Shown here: one piece after another, positions 38,090-50,780 of the stretch | Position numbering within the stretch: the stretch's first letter is position 1 | How the letters are laid out: the number at the start of each line of letters is the position of its first letter | From: Delphinus delphis | Lineage: Eukaryota; Chordata; Mammalia; Artiodactyla; Delphinidae | NCBI RefSeq assembly: GCF_949987515.2 | Contig: NC_082691.1 | Location: 36,578,417-36,642,416 of the forward strand | Length of the DNA stretch: 64,000 nt | Direction of reading: 5' to 3' | The notes under the pieces: model-generated | Database searches by the model: none | What the model saw: only the letters and a program-made list of their open reading frames with translations | Told to the model about the DNA's origin: nothing | Made by a program: the position numbers and the translations under genes

Positions 38090-38910
38090 CATAAAAACTT
38101 TTTCACCTTGCTCTTTTCACCGTATATTATGACAGAAAGATTTTTATCATGCTGCTGAAGCTTCTCATAAATGCTGTCTTTAAATATAATGAAATAATCA
38201 AGAACGTAGAGCTATAATAATTAATTTAACCATTGTGAAGCTATTGCACTATTATTTGTTTTCAGTTCCTTGTTTTTAAAAAATATCCTTTTATTATTAT
38301 ACCTGTGTAAAGGGTATTGTAGAAAATTACGAAACACACACAAAAAATCAGAAAACATAAACATCAGTTTCTAACACCTAGAGGTTACTATGGTTAAGAT
38401 CTTAATATATTCTATTGAATCTTTTATGTATATATGTATCTGTATGCATTTGTGTATGTATATGTATATTATAATGAGATAATGTAGGCATATTATTTTA
38501 TAGCTATATTATTTTTATGGGTTAACAATCTCCATCTTACTTTTTCAGAATAATTTCATCTCATCTAAAAGCCAGATCATATTCACACATAATTCCCCCA
38601 AATTGTCCACTAGAATTGTTTTTTGAAAATTAAGCGAAGTCCCATTTTTATTACCCAGACTTCTTAAAGACTTCCCAATTTTTTCTATTAGTAACAGTGC
38701 TGAAATGGAGACTTTTGTGCATAAGGCCTTTTCTATAATTAGAATTGTTTCCTTAGGAGAGGTTCCCAGAAATGGAATTAATAAATCAAATGCGATGAAC
38801 TTGTAAATCTCTTGATACCTACTGCCAAATGACTTTCCGAAAGCACTGTACCAAATAACATTTCCAACAGCAAGGCATGAAAATTTTCTTAAAATGAGCA
38901 TAGTTAAACA
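38090..38910 (-). mobile_element. Probable ancient L1/HAL1-type fragment, minus strand
   Basis: 'ttgtttccttaggagaggtt', 'cccagaaatggaattaataa' and 'cactgtaccaaataacattt' resemble the reverse of old L1/HAL1. The long minus-strand reading frame here (38545-38901) has no recognisable protein match and is probably remnant LINE coding sequence. The boundaries are soft. Confidence 0.6.
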
Positions 38911-41900
38911 TTAAGGAGACTCGGAAACACAATTTAAATTTGATGTCAAGAAACAATGAAACTACCCAACTTTATGTGCTTCCATCAGTTACCTGTCAAG
39001 TTCAAGTCATCTCATTAAACATGTACTCACCACAGAATTTAAATCAGTAGGAAGGATGTATAGCATAGTTCCTGCCCACAATAAGCATACAAGCTACTGA
39101 GCCACCAGAACTGACTGATCCATAAGAGATGATGTCAACATAATAACAAAGACAATGGTACAGATACGCATAAGGATTTATAAGAATAAAGGTAGGAAAC
39201 ACCCAACCCCATATCTGAGAAAAGAGAAAGTTACCAAAGGCTTCTAGGAAGCTATAACAATGCAGTTTATCTTGATGATTAAGTAGGAACTTGCCAGGAG
39301 AATAAAAACTAAGGACCAAAAAAAGAGGACAGTCACAGCAGAAGGATCATCATGGGCTTCGAGAGTAATCTGTAATATAACTTGGTATGAATAGGTGCAG
39401 CCTTTTTCCTTGTTTTTTCTAAACTTTTATGGTATGTATCATTCCTTTAACATAGTTTCAACAACAGAGTTCTATAATCACGTTCTATCCATATAGGGTA
39501 TACTTTAGCGCCTCCAACTGTTCTCAGGAGGAAGAGGTGTAGTTAACAGCCTCTTTAGGGGGCATTTGATAAATATACGAATACATTTTTCACTGTCACC
39601 ATAAATAATGGTACCACTGACATTCACTTGTCAGAGTCCAGGGAGGCTTAACTTGTGAGGAACACTCCCACAAAAGAAAGAACTGTTCCACCTAAAATGC
39701 CAGTAACGCTCCACCCTCCCTTCTTAAGACATGCTGAGCCAGACAGGAAGTTCCTTGAGCACAAAAATGGTATTTTACATGTTACCTTCATCACACCTAG
39801 AACACATGGATGCTAGATATGTAATAAATGTAAATAGCTTTTGACAGATTAACATGAAAAGTAGTAAGATTTCAAAAACAATTAAAAGGTTCAAAGCACT
39901 TCACTGTCTCATTATTTACTACTTATCATGCATCACCATGAGGGGCACTGCCAGAAAATGATGAGGCTGTAAGCTGCTAGCCTGTGCAATAAAATCAATG
40001 ACAGCCACCTAACTGTTTACATCGGCAGAGAAAGCAAATCGGTATAATTCCCTCTATCACGTGCCACAGGGGGAAAATTCCTAGAGACATTCAAGATCTG
40101 CGAAAACTTATTTTTAACTAATTGTGGCTCTAATCCTCTACCAATGGTCACCTGGAATTGAAGCATAATCTTCTGAAGCTTAAGACTTAACACATTATGG
40201 AAAGTGCAGAATAAAACGATTCGTTCACACAAGTACAGTTTGTTCTTAATCGTTTCATTGGACTTTTTGAAGTCTGCAGCATGTATGACCTTTAAAAATT
40301 TCTTCTTAAAACAAAATTGCCTTGATTTATTTTTTACTGAATCTTTACATACTGTTAAAACACAATCATTTAGCCTTTAAGACAACCGTACTGTTCTTGG
40401 GAAAAAAACACCCTAAAACATAGGGTTCTTAAGATTTTTATTTCACAATAAAACAGGCCACAGGCAAATAAACACAGTTCTGAGTTAAAAGTGGCAGGAG
40501 CATTAGGTTTCAGAATTATCGTAAAACAGGAAGGTTGTGAGGGTATAACATAGGATGAAAGCAGCCTCAACCCTGGAGCCTTCCTGCTGACTTGGGCCAT
40601 GCCAAAATATACAAGGGTTTATACACAACACAAATACACACAAAGGGACACACACACACATACAATACTCAAATACTAACTTAATTGGGAGAGCTATTAT
40701 CTTTCCAAAAGTCCAGTTCAAAAGTAGAAAATAATAAAATAAAAGGTTCAAACAGTTAATTCAACCATGTCTGAAAATAATATGCTGCCAGTACACTTGG
40801 ATTAGAAATGGTTTTCAAGCATGTGCATATTAGCAGTTTCTATTAAGGTAATGCCATCTGGGAGAATAATCTTTTCTCCTTGATGATAATTCTACAAGCA
40901 CACATACACACACTTAAATGTCTGGAAATGGTTGTACCTCCAGCTTTAGTGTTGGATTTCTCTCTGAACAATTGCTTCAAGACTACACCTCAGACAAAAA
41001 TTATATAGCTTGCATCAGTAAATATGGTTCAAAATATACACTGTGGTAAAGAAAATATACATTGTGGTAAAGAGTGCCATACCTACAGTTATGCCACATT
41101 CCAATAAAAGGAGTGGGAGAATACACCAAACGGAGGTAGCAGTTAAACTGCTCACCAGAAAAATAAAGAAAACCGGGTCATTATTTTCCCTTCCCTGAAA
41201 AAAAGCAGCAGCTTCTGCTTAGTTTGGAACAGTCACTGCAAAAAGGGAAGCTTGTGTTTATTCAGCTCTGTTCTTCTCAGCAGTCCAGTTCATTAGGTTT
41301 GTAGGTTTTAAAAAATTTTAACTTTGTTACAGTAATTTGTGGGGAGTGTAAAGCCTACTCATGAGGTGGCAACTCAGAAGCCTGCACTGCAGAATACAAG
41401 CCAAAGGCAACATAAATATACACAAAATGCATGCAAATTAATTGTAAAATATTCTGCAGGCTCAAAAAAAAACTTTTTAAGCCTGAGAATCTAGCTGCTT
41501 TCCTAGATAGCAAAATTGCATTACTAATAATTTCTATTTTCACCTATCATCCTTCATGTACTTGGTATATAAATACTTGATATCCTTGAATAAAATATAT
41601 GGAAAATTCAATAAGAAGAATGTAAACTTCCATATAGTAGTCACTGCTTGAAATAAATTCCCGTATAATTTTAAATCACAGTTATTACAAAGGATTATTT
41701 GATAATTCCAAGTCAAATGCTTAATCTTTTAACATGTACAGGCACAAGAGAAAATGAAACACACAAAAAACTTATTTATAAAAGATGCTAACAATAACAA
41801 AAATTACCATAATAAAGATAAGAAGCTTAATTTCTTTTCCTCAAATAATTACACAAAGAGTACATTTCAATTTAGCCTCCTAAAGTAAGTGTAATGGGCT

Positions 41901-42229
41901 TCTTATCAAGACATCACACCATCATTTACTGTAAATATCGGGTCAAATAAACACAGAATCACTATAGAGAAACTACTAACACCAAACCCAGTTCTTAAAG
42001 CAATTTAAATTAATGTTGATTCTGTGTTTGAAACTTGAGCAATAAAAGAATAAGAATTTAGCATGATAAATTTTTACAACAACGATCTTGTTTCCCAGGA
42101 TAAAAATAGAATTTTTTAAAAGTAGGGGTACAGCAAAACTGAATCACATCATGCGCATTTACACTGATGGTAACAGATATACCTTAGTATTTGGAAGCCT
42201 TTTGATACACATACTTCAATTGGCCTAGA
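38911..42229. other. Intronic sequence, nothing recognised
   Basis: Contains the 21-bp duplication at 41031-41072 and a CA-rich stretch near 40645-40660. An L2-like tail may lie at about 39755-39840. No gene. Confidence 0.6.
41031..41072 (+). repeat. 21-bp tandem duplication
   Basis: Two adjacent copies of aaaatataca(c/t)tgtggtaaag with one mismatch, 41031-41051 and 41052-41072. Confidence 0.92.
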
Positions 42230-43410
42230 GGACACTCTACCCTCAGGTTTCCTCCTGTTGGACTGGCTGCTTCTTCTTGGTCCCATTTACTGTTTCCTTT
42301 TCTCCACCCCCACCCCCCACCCCCGACCTCTTAATTCTGGAGTTTCCCAGGGTTTAGTCCTTGGTTCTTTTCTCAATCTATGGCAACCCCTTGGTAAACT
42401 TATCTAATCTCATCATAAATATCACTTTGTGTTGGCAACTCTAAATTACATATTACCGTCTGGACCTCACTCCTGAACTCTACGCTCATGTACCCACCTG
42501 CTGACAAGCAATGTCTTCTTGTATCAATATGTTTAAAATATACCTCAGAGTTACCATATTTAAAAGTGAACTCCTGATATTCCCCTCAGACCACCCCGTT
42601 TCTATTGTTCTCCACATTTGTTGACAACTCTATCCTTCCAGGTGAAAGAAGGATAGAGTTCCTTCTCTCCATTCTCTCATGCTCTCTACATCACATTAAT
42701 CAGGAAATTCTATTGCCTCTATCTTCAAAATACCCTTACTTTTTGTGAGGGGGTGGGTGTCAATAATATGACCACTTCCGTAACTCCACTGCTAACAGTA
42801 GGGTGTAAGCCAGTGTCTTTCTCAGTGAGATTACCATGGTCCTAAACTATTCAGATCACGTGATCCTCTGCTGAAAACCCTACACTGGCTGGCCATTTTG
42901 TTCAGAGTAAAAGCCATGACCCACACAGCCTGGTGTGATCAGATCTTACTTTTCCTCTCTGACTCCGCCTCCAATTTATCTCCTCTCCCTGACTCTGTTC
43001 CAGCCACAACAGCTTCCCTGCTGTTCCTTAAACATTCCAGACACCTCCCATCCTACTTCCCAGAAAACTCTTCCCTCAGTTCCATTTATGGCTAAATCCT
43101 TTACCTCTCACACAATTTCTCATAATTTATCCTGTTTGGAAAATATAAACTTCCCTCCCTCCCAACCCTATACCTCCCATCTGCTTAGCTTTTTCTTTTT
43201 CTCCATAGCACCTACTAACTTATATTACAAAATTTATTTATATATTATGTGTATTTTATTTCTGATTCCCCTTCTTGGGATATAAGCTTTAGGAGAGCAT
43301 TTTTTTGTTTGCTCTGTTCACTGCTACATGCCAGGCCACCTAGAATAATACCTGGCACATACCAGATGCTTAAAAAACATTTATAGAACAGAATGAATGG
43401 AACAGAATAG
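42230..43410 (+). mobile_element. Long L2 LINE remnant (ORF2 3' part and 3' end)
   Basis: 'aaccctacactggctggcca', 'gttcagagtaaaagccatga', 'ctctgttccagccacaacag' and the end 'atacctggcacataccagat' follow the L2 consensus order. About 1.1 kb remains, which is long for L2. A perfect 13-bp hairpin at 42626-42660 is inside it. Confidence 0.85.
42626..42660 (+). repeat. Perfect 13-bp inverted repeat (hairpin)
   Basis: Arms AACTCTATCCTTC (42626-42638) and GAAGGATAGAGTT (42648-42660) with a 9-nt loop, inside the L2 remnant. Confidence 0.93.
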
Positions 43411-43446
43411 GCTGGGAAATCAGAGAATGGACTGGAATGGAATGGA
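43384..43446 (+). repeat. Degenerate GGAAT/GAATG pentamer tract
   Basis: Repeated 'gaatgaatggaacagaatag' and 'ggactggaatggaatggatc'. Probably grew from the GAATGAA-type tail of the L2 that ends here. Confidence 0.75.
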
Positions 43447-43885
43447 TCAGAATAGGGTGGTATGGCAACTGTCTATTCTGTTTTGCTATCTACTCCAGTT
43501 AATATCACTGACTCTGCTTTTGTTTCTAATCTGTGAAAAAACAAATGAAACAACAAAAAAAATCCATTTAAGTACACAAAGAACAATGAGATACCTCTGA
43601 AATGGTCTAGAGTTTTCAAAGGAGCCATATATCCAAATTATAATCACAATAAAATTAATTAACTAATGGTAAAAAATGTTGCCTTTCTAAAAGCAAAGGC
43701 ACTAGTCAGAAGGCCAGAACCAGTGAGGGCATATTCCTAAATGAGAAAACGAAGAACTCTCAAAATCTTACACAGAAACAGACAAACAATTTTGGCCAGA
43801 ATAAGTGAAATAACTACACTCCCCATTTACTTCAAAGTAACCCTTTTCCAACAAACAATAGTGTGTGTGCAAAGAATGGCTTTAA

Positions 43886-44755
43886 AAAAAACCTTTTTAT
43901 TTTGAAATAATTTTAGAGTCAAAGAGAATTGCAAAAATACTAGAGAGGATTCCTGTGCACCTTTCACCCGGTTTTCCCCAGTGATTATATCTTACATAGT
44001 TACCTCAAAAGCAGGAAGTTAACCCTGATATAATGTTATATAAATGGAATCATACAGTGTGTTGTTTTGACCTTTCAGGACTGCTTTTTATACTCAGCAT
44101 AATGCCCTTAAGATAAATCCAAGATGTTGCCTGTATCAATAGTTCATTCTTTTTCATTGCAGTGTAGTATTCCATGGTATGGACATACCTCACAGTTTAT
44201 TTAATCACTCACCTGTCAAGGGACCTTGTGAATGTTTACTCTTTTGAGCACTTACAAATAAAGCTGTCATGATCAATTGTGTACAGTTTTTATTGTGTAA
44301 ACATGAGTTTTAATTTCTCTAGGATAAATTCCGAGACAGGCAATTGCTGCATCATACAGTAAGTGTATTTTCATAATTTTTAGGAAAATGTCAAACTGGT
44401 TTTCAGAGTGGCAGTATCATTTACATTCCCATCAGCAATATCTGAGTGATCCAATTTTCCTGTATCCTTGTCAGCATTTGGCATTATCACTAGTTTTAAT
44501 TTTAGCTGTTCTAATAAGTGTATATTGGTATTTCATTGTGGTTTTAATTTCATTTTGCTAATGGTTAATGATGTTTAGCATCTTTTCATGTGCCTATTTG
44601 CTCTTTGTATATCCTCAGTGAAATGCTTCTTCATGTCTTTTGCCTGTTTTCTAATTGAACTCTGTTTTTTTTACTGTTGAGTTTTGAGAATTACTTATAC
44701 ATTCTATCTAGAATCCTTTGTCATACGTATAGTTGCAAAAGTGTTGTTTTTTTAA
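43886..44755 (-). mobile_element. Old L1 3' region, minus strand
   Basis: 'ctttttattttgaaataattt' through 'tagtattccatggtatggac', 'caaactggttttcagagtgg' and 'cattcccatcagcaatatct' are reverse-strand phrases of old mammalian L1 ORF2 and 3' UTR. There is a junction near 44030 where intervening L1 sequence is missing. Confidence 0.8.
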
Positions 44756-47700
44756 TATAGTCAGCGTTTTGCACACATTCTCATATTATACACATTTATT
44801 AATTTAATAAACACAGGGTCTCATTACACAACAGATAACAACTATACTGAAATGACTAATAAAAATCCCTCTTTTTTGTTGTTTTTGCCTTTAGTCTGTC
44901 ATCCACTTATTTTATCTCTTAAACCTTTCTCTGCTTCATCAGAAAAACATTTAAGTAAAAATAATTTTAAATAAAAAGTATACATAAATGTACATCCTAC
45001 TTTCATTCATGCACATTTACTCTGTAGATGCATGTAGTACATATTATTAAAAAATTATATCCACCTACCCCCAACACACACACACACATACCCCACACAC
45101 CATTCTGGCTTTTAGATCCAAGGAACAAAAAAGCTTCAGGGGCAAATCGTCTCATTTTGTCACTCGGTAGAACATGGACCAATGGATTCTCTGTTAATAT
45201 ATTTATAAGGTTCAACAGTAGTTTCTATTTTACTGAAAATCAAAGTTACTTTCTCACTGCGACAAATACCTCACATTCTTTTCGACAATTGAAAAGCTTT
45301 TTATTTACATGAATCCTTTATCACAAAATTAAAACCCGTCTATTTTAGCAACTTAAACCTGTGTTTATGAGTAAGGTTCCAATCTCTGTGTTTTTCCTAA
45401 ATTTATTTTGAATGTTAGGTCTTCTGATCCTTCAATCACACTGCTCATTATCAGCAATTGCAGAAACATCATCATCATCATTGTATTAGTTAGGGACCAC
45501 TCAGGGAAACAGAACCCATGCGAGGTAATTCAATAGAGTAATAGGGCAGAACTACTTGAAAAATGTTGGAAGAGACAAAAGAGAAAACAGAGGAAGGTGA
45601 GGTAACCCAGAGATTTAACAAGTGCTACTGCCTCAAAGGATCAAAGTAACAAAGAGAAGACATGTTACGCTAGCGCCCAGAAGCTGGGTTTGGCATAAGG
45701 GAACCAGAAACGCAGGCGGCCACCAAGGTGCCACCCTTAGTTGGGACAAGGCCAGAGCTGTGAGATTAGATCTGGGACCATGGGGAAAATGCAGCCATTT
45801 GGCCAGATATGGAGCCATGGAGGGAAGAGCTTCTTGGAGAGAGAGAAGGGGTCAAGGTGGGAGCTCTTCCATCTGTCCTTCAATTTCCACCCAGTACTTC
45901 CCACTGGCTGAACCTAAGAAGGAAACAGGTGGCAAAGGAGCCTGGGAAACGATGTTTGCCAGCATCAGCCTAAAGCAAAACAGCAGAGCAGGGGAAGGGC
46001 AGCGGAATTGTCACCAGGGCTAATACATGGCAAACTCTTCTGAGGAAGTTCAGTAAGCCAGATTTCAGTCAGGCTGCATTTTAGCAACTCTGTAAAAAGA
46101 TCTGGTAGAAGTTAGACCTACTATATAAATTTAGCTTTACTGATGATTTTGGAATATTATTATCTATGGGGTCTATGATTCTTCCAGACTATAACAACTG
46201 AGCAAGACCAAGGAACAGAGAAATAGGCAGAAGTTTCGCTGTGAACGCTCTCGGGTGGGGAAAACTGCAATGAGTCCCTGGTGACACAGCCATTCTCCAG
46301 CTCTGCTCCTGCTGGAGGAACTTCTGTGAATGTGTCTACATTTTCTAATGCACTACTGTTTCACTCGGTTAAGGGGAAACATACCATCAACCACCGCCAG
46401 ATATCAAGAAAATTAAAATCTTGTCTATTCTAAAATGGTAACATGTTCTACTGGCTTCATCGTAGATTAAGTCAAACAAAAGAAAGGAGAAGGAAGGTGC
46501 CAGGATGGGTCAGGTTGAAGGACAGAGAGAAGCTACAGTCTATTCAGTATCTCCTCTGGGGTCAGGCTCAGGGCTGGTACTTACCATTGGCTAACTTGTT
46601 TAATCTTTACAACAACTTTGAAAGGTAAGAATTTCTGTTCCAAGTTTACAGATGGCAAAACTATGAACCAAAGAGGCTGAGCATCTTAAGATGTCCCTCA
46701 GTGAGTGTGGGATGCAGAGGACTGTTGATACTCCTTTCCAAAAGCCAACTTCTTTCTGCTACACCAAGGGTTTTTCTGGAATTTTATAGTCCTTAATCTT
46801 TTTCTTATACCAAAAAGATTCTTTTTTACTTCAAACGAAATAAAATTACTAAGTCTAAGGAGAACATCTCTTTCCAGCATCTATGTAATCACTAGGCAAG
46901 GGCATGTAGTGCTTGGCAAAAAGGGACAGGAAGAAAAGCAGCCAGAAATTTAGGAGATATTCAAATTGTTCCCTCTTACATATTCTTACAGAATAAGATC
47001 ACAGTTGTGTCAATATGCATAATGAAAGTGAGAATAGAAATCTGTAGTGGTAAGAAAAAAAAAATTCAATGTAATCTGAGGAAGTAAACTTACAAGTACT
47101 AAAATCAAGAAATTATAATCTAGAGATTCACAGGCCAAAGAGTAAGTAAGCCAAGTGTTTTTTTCCCTGTATGTTTTTGACCAAATATAAAAATAGGGAT
47201 ATTTAGTATATCTATATCTTAGCATACAGTGAACCAGTAGGTAGAAATTCACTAGTTACCATATCCTTACCTTGACATTACAGTGCACATGTGCCCCCTT
47301 TATTCATTTATTCCATGCCCGCTAATCTATATTTATTAAATTTCCTACAACCTCCACTGGATGTCCACTTGGCATCTCACACATCACACTTGAACCATGA
47401 CTGTGCTACGTGAGGGGAATATGAAGTACTAATATAGGTATCTATTCCCAAGGAACTTTCAATCTAGCACAGCAGTTCCCAACTTTCTCCTTCATGGTGC
47501 CCTTAGCATCTCAGTAATTTTTTTTTAAACTGTACTCCTAAGCCCAAAGAAATACCTATTGATTGAGTTTACTGAGTTGCCAGCCCAAACAACTTAATAA
47601 CTATTTACGTCCTAACAACCTAACACCTTTTGGGCTCTGCACAACTTCTCAAACCTTAGAATCAGATTAGATTCTGTACTACCTTCAGCTGGTAGTGCAC

Positions 47701-47781
47701 ATGGTGTTTGGCAGATGTCTTTGTGTGTTCATTCAAAATTGGAAATGTTGATTGACTCACTTATTCCTTCCATCAAACCCG
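44756..47781. other. Intronic sequence with an unassigned old repeat
   Basis: 45484-46060 is relatively GC-rich and begins 'gtattagttagggaccactc', like the start of a common mammalian repeat that I cannot name. A CA-rich stretch lies near 45077-45100. 47465-47690 may be a decayed hAT-type element. No gene is supported. Confidence 0.5.
46530..46720 (-). repeat. MIR SINE remnant
   Basis: 'aacttgtttaatctttacaa' and 'ttacagatggcaaaactatg' are reverse-MIR phrases. Confidence 0.6.
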
Positions 47782-47995
47782 TGAATTTCAAACAGGGGCA
47801 ATTTTGCACTCCAAGGGACATCTGGCAATGTCTGGACACATTTTTGATTGTCACAACTGAGAGCAGTGTCTCCTACTGTCTTCTATTGGGTGCATCGCTG
47901 CTAAACATTCTGCAATGTACAGAGCAACCCCTAGAACAAGAAATCTCCAGCTCCAAATGTCTGCAGGGCCAAAGTGGAGAACCTCTGCACTAAAC
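47782..47995 (+). mobile_element. MER20 hAT-type DNA transposon remnant
   Basis: 'gggacatctggcaatgtctg', 'cacatttttgattgtcacaa' and 'ctgctaaacattctgcaatg' follow the MER20 consensus. Non-autonomous, no coding capacity. Confidence 0.85.
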
Positions 47996-48699
47996 CTACA
48001 GTTCCCAGACTTACAGTTTCCCGTGTGGAGCCACAGGGTGCTACGGTAGATTTCAAATTTTGAATAGCAGAATAGGGGAATGCATGAATGAATGAACAGG
48101 TCTGCATGCTGTGCCACACGAGTACAGAGGGAAAAAACACGAAGTCTGAATGGGGTGGTGGATTAGGGAAAGCTTCCTACAGCAGCTGATGCTTTACGTC
48201 GGTCTTGAGGAGAAGACAAAAGGAGAAAGGGAAGAAGAGCTCTCCAAGTTAGGAAAACGGGTTGGCGGGTCAAAGCTCAGCAAGGTGAATGAAGCAAGGT
48301 TTGTTCGGCAAACTGTAAGCAGGCCAGCAGAGCTGGGGTACTGGGCAGCAGCCCTCAGTCCTTTCGTGTCTCCACTCATACAAATTCACTGTTCATACGT
48401 CTAAGAGAATCTTCCCTGTGGTTCTCAAATACAGATGATGCCCCTCTATTTATGGTGTATCAGGATTTCATAATGCGTGGGTGTTGGGAAACTGGGAAGG
48501 AAACCTAAGAAGAATAAACGGCTAGATAAGTAGGCAGAGGGGTTGCCAACAACTAACTTTAAAAGCTAAGTGTTTAATGTGTGCATGCTACTGCATACCT
48601 AAAGATTTTTTAATGTCTATCTTGAAAGTGAGGGAGGCATTCTGAACCAGGAATTGCCCTACAGCATTTGTCCAGTTTTATAAATATTATTTGAAAATG

Positions 48700-49185
48700 T
48701 GATACCTACTTAATATATGACAAACACAAGATGAGTTATTTCGTCATTCCCCTATTATTGAGTTTTTAAAGTTGCTTCTAATTTTTGCCATCATAAATAA
48801 CAGAGTAATCAACATACTTCTTTATAAATTTTTGAGCACATTACTCCCTCAGGGTAAATTTCTAGAACTAGATTTACTGTTGAAGGCTATAAATATTTTA
48901 AAGCTCTAATATGTGTTGCCAAGTGATCCTCCAGAAAGAATATAGCCACACATTCTCCCAACACTGTATAGGTGTCTTTCTGCTATACAATTACCGATAC
49001 AGAGTATTTTTTAAAGCTTTCCAACTTTAATAGATTTAAATAGTACATCAGGATGCCTCTTAAAAACTTTCTGGATTACTAATGATGTTGAACATTATTT
49101 CATCTATTTATTGTCACTTCAGTATCTCCCTTTTTAAATTGTCTGCACACATCCTTTGGAAAGAAGAATCAAGGGTTTCCTGTAT
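48700..49185 (-). mobile_element. Probable ancient L1/HAL1-type fragment, minus strand
   Basis: 'gttgcttctaatttttgcca', 'cagggtaaatttctagaact' and 'gccaagtgatcctccagaaa' fit the same old LINE phrases as at 38090-38910, strongly diverged. Confidence 0.6.
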
Positions 49186-49194
49186 GGTACAAAT

Positions 49195-49435
49195 ATTGCT
49201 AACATTTAACAATTTTCATTTATTATTGCAAACATTTATTAACTTAAGCATACTGTGTATCAGGAAGTGTTCTAAATGTTTTACATGTATTGATATTAAT
49301 TCATTTAATCATCACAACAGTCATATGAAGGGGGTTTTATGACTATATTTGCAGATGAAGAAAGTAAGGTGTAGAGAAGTTAGTACCTTGATCAAGTTAA
49401 CACAGTTGTATTAAAGGAGAGAGCTAAGACTTGCC
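49195..49435 (-). repeat. MIR SINE remnant
   Basis: 'gtgttctaaatgttttacat', 'aattcatttaatcatcacaa' and 'tgcagatgaagaaagtaagg' fit reverse MIR. The CHR SINE at 49450 inserted at its right end. Confidence 0.75.
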
Positions 49436-49449
49436 TCACATATGCTATT

Positions 49450-49662
49450 TTTTTTTTTTTTTTTTTTTTGCGGTACACTGGCCTCTCACTGTTGTGGCCT
49501 CTCTCGTTGTGGAGCACAGGCTCCGGACATGCAGGCTCAGTGGCCATGGCTCACGGGCCCAGCCGCTCTGCGGCACGTGGGATCTTCCCGGACCGGGGCA
49601 CGAACCCGTGTCCCCTGCATCAGCAGGCGGACTCTCAACCACTGTGCCACCAGGGAAGCCCA
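49450..49662 (-). mobile_element. CHR-type SINE, short form
   Basis: Minus-strand copy with its A-tail as T's from 49450. A perfect 14-bp duplication (tcacatatgctatt) lies at 49436-49449 and 49663-49676, suggesting a fairly young insertion. Confidence 0.95.
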
Positions 49663-49762
49663 TCACATATGCTATTAATTCCTCTGGAGGAGAAGATCTG
49701 AGGGAGAAAAATGCGTTGAATTTTGTACGTGTTTACTTTCATAAGCCTCTAGAATATTTAAG

Positions 49763-49983
49763 TTGGTGGTTCTCAACTGGGGATGATATTGTTCCCTAGG
49801 AGACATCTGGCCATTTCTGGAGACATTTTTGATTATCACAATTGAGGAGGTGGGGGTGATACTTGCATCTAATGGACAGAGGCCTAGAATGCTGTTAAAC
49901 ATCCTGCAGTGTAGAGGACAGCCCACCCACAACAAAAACTGGCCAACCCAAAACGTCAGTAGTACTGAGGCTGGGAACATCCA
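49763..49983 (+). mobile_element. MER20 hAT-type DNA transposon remnant
   Basis: Begins 'ttggtggttctcaactgggg' and includes 'catctggccatttctggaga', 'gctgttaaacatcctgcagt' and an end near 'actgaggctgggaa'. Same orientation as the copy about 1.8 kb to the left. Confidence 0.88.
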
Positions 49984-50184
49984 TCTAAATGGATATATTT
50001 AATATGGAGTCTGGAACTCAGAAAAGTGGTCTAGGTCAGAGAGAAAGATTTGGCATAAACAATATAGAGGCACACCATAAAAGGGTTATGTTTTCATGGA
50101 TTACTGTGAATGTATGCTGTTATCTACATCTCTGTTCACTGGCAGCTTGTATCAAATTTGTTATTAAGCTTTCAGAATTAAATA

Positions 50185-50780
50185 GACTATAAAAATTGAA
50201 CATTTAGCCACATATAATTCATTTATAGAGCACCCTTGTTTTGCAGTAATTGTACAGAGAAATTAGAATTCCTGTTTTTGTTCCAACAAAAATAATGCAA
50301 AACAAAATCCCGTATAATTAATTGTTATGTTTGTCACCAAAATGCTTGCAAGCAAATGGGTCATTGCTGAGTAACACAAAATGGAATTATTTCAGACAAA
50401 TTAGGCAATTCCAACAATAAGAAACACAAAATTAAGGAAATAATGTATTAGAACTACAAACACATTGTGAGCAAACTAAGAGACAATTAAGCCACACTTA
50501 GAACCATTAGCTAATGAGCCACCTCGTAAAAGGACTATTGCCGTATCTATGGACGTGTCTATGGACAAGGCAAGGCATACTTAGGGGTTCAAAGAGTTTC
50601 TTCAGGAACTTAACTGCTACTTCTGCTATTTGGAATCTTGGCTGGCACGCCAGGCTGCCAAGGTCATGTTCTGCTGGCAGGAAGCAAAGTAACAGGCCCT
50701 CATCCATGCACGTTAGCAACGAGCAGGGTGCCAAACGGAGGGCATGGCAAAGGCTATTTGCTTCCAGAGAAAAAAAGTGT
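50185..50780. promoter_or_regulatory. Repeat-free segment, candidate conserved non-coding element
   Basis: Lies between MER20 (ending 49983) and MIR (from 50925). It includes a tgctgagtaa MAF/AP-1-like site at 50365-50374 and AT-rich homeodomain-like cores. Candidate only. Confidence 0.2.

Noticed and set aside
38545..38901. 118-codon minus-strand frame
   Set aside because: Lies in an ancient LINE-like segment and has no recognisable domain or gene structure.
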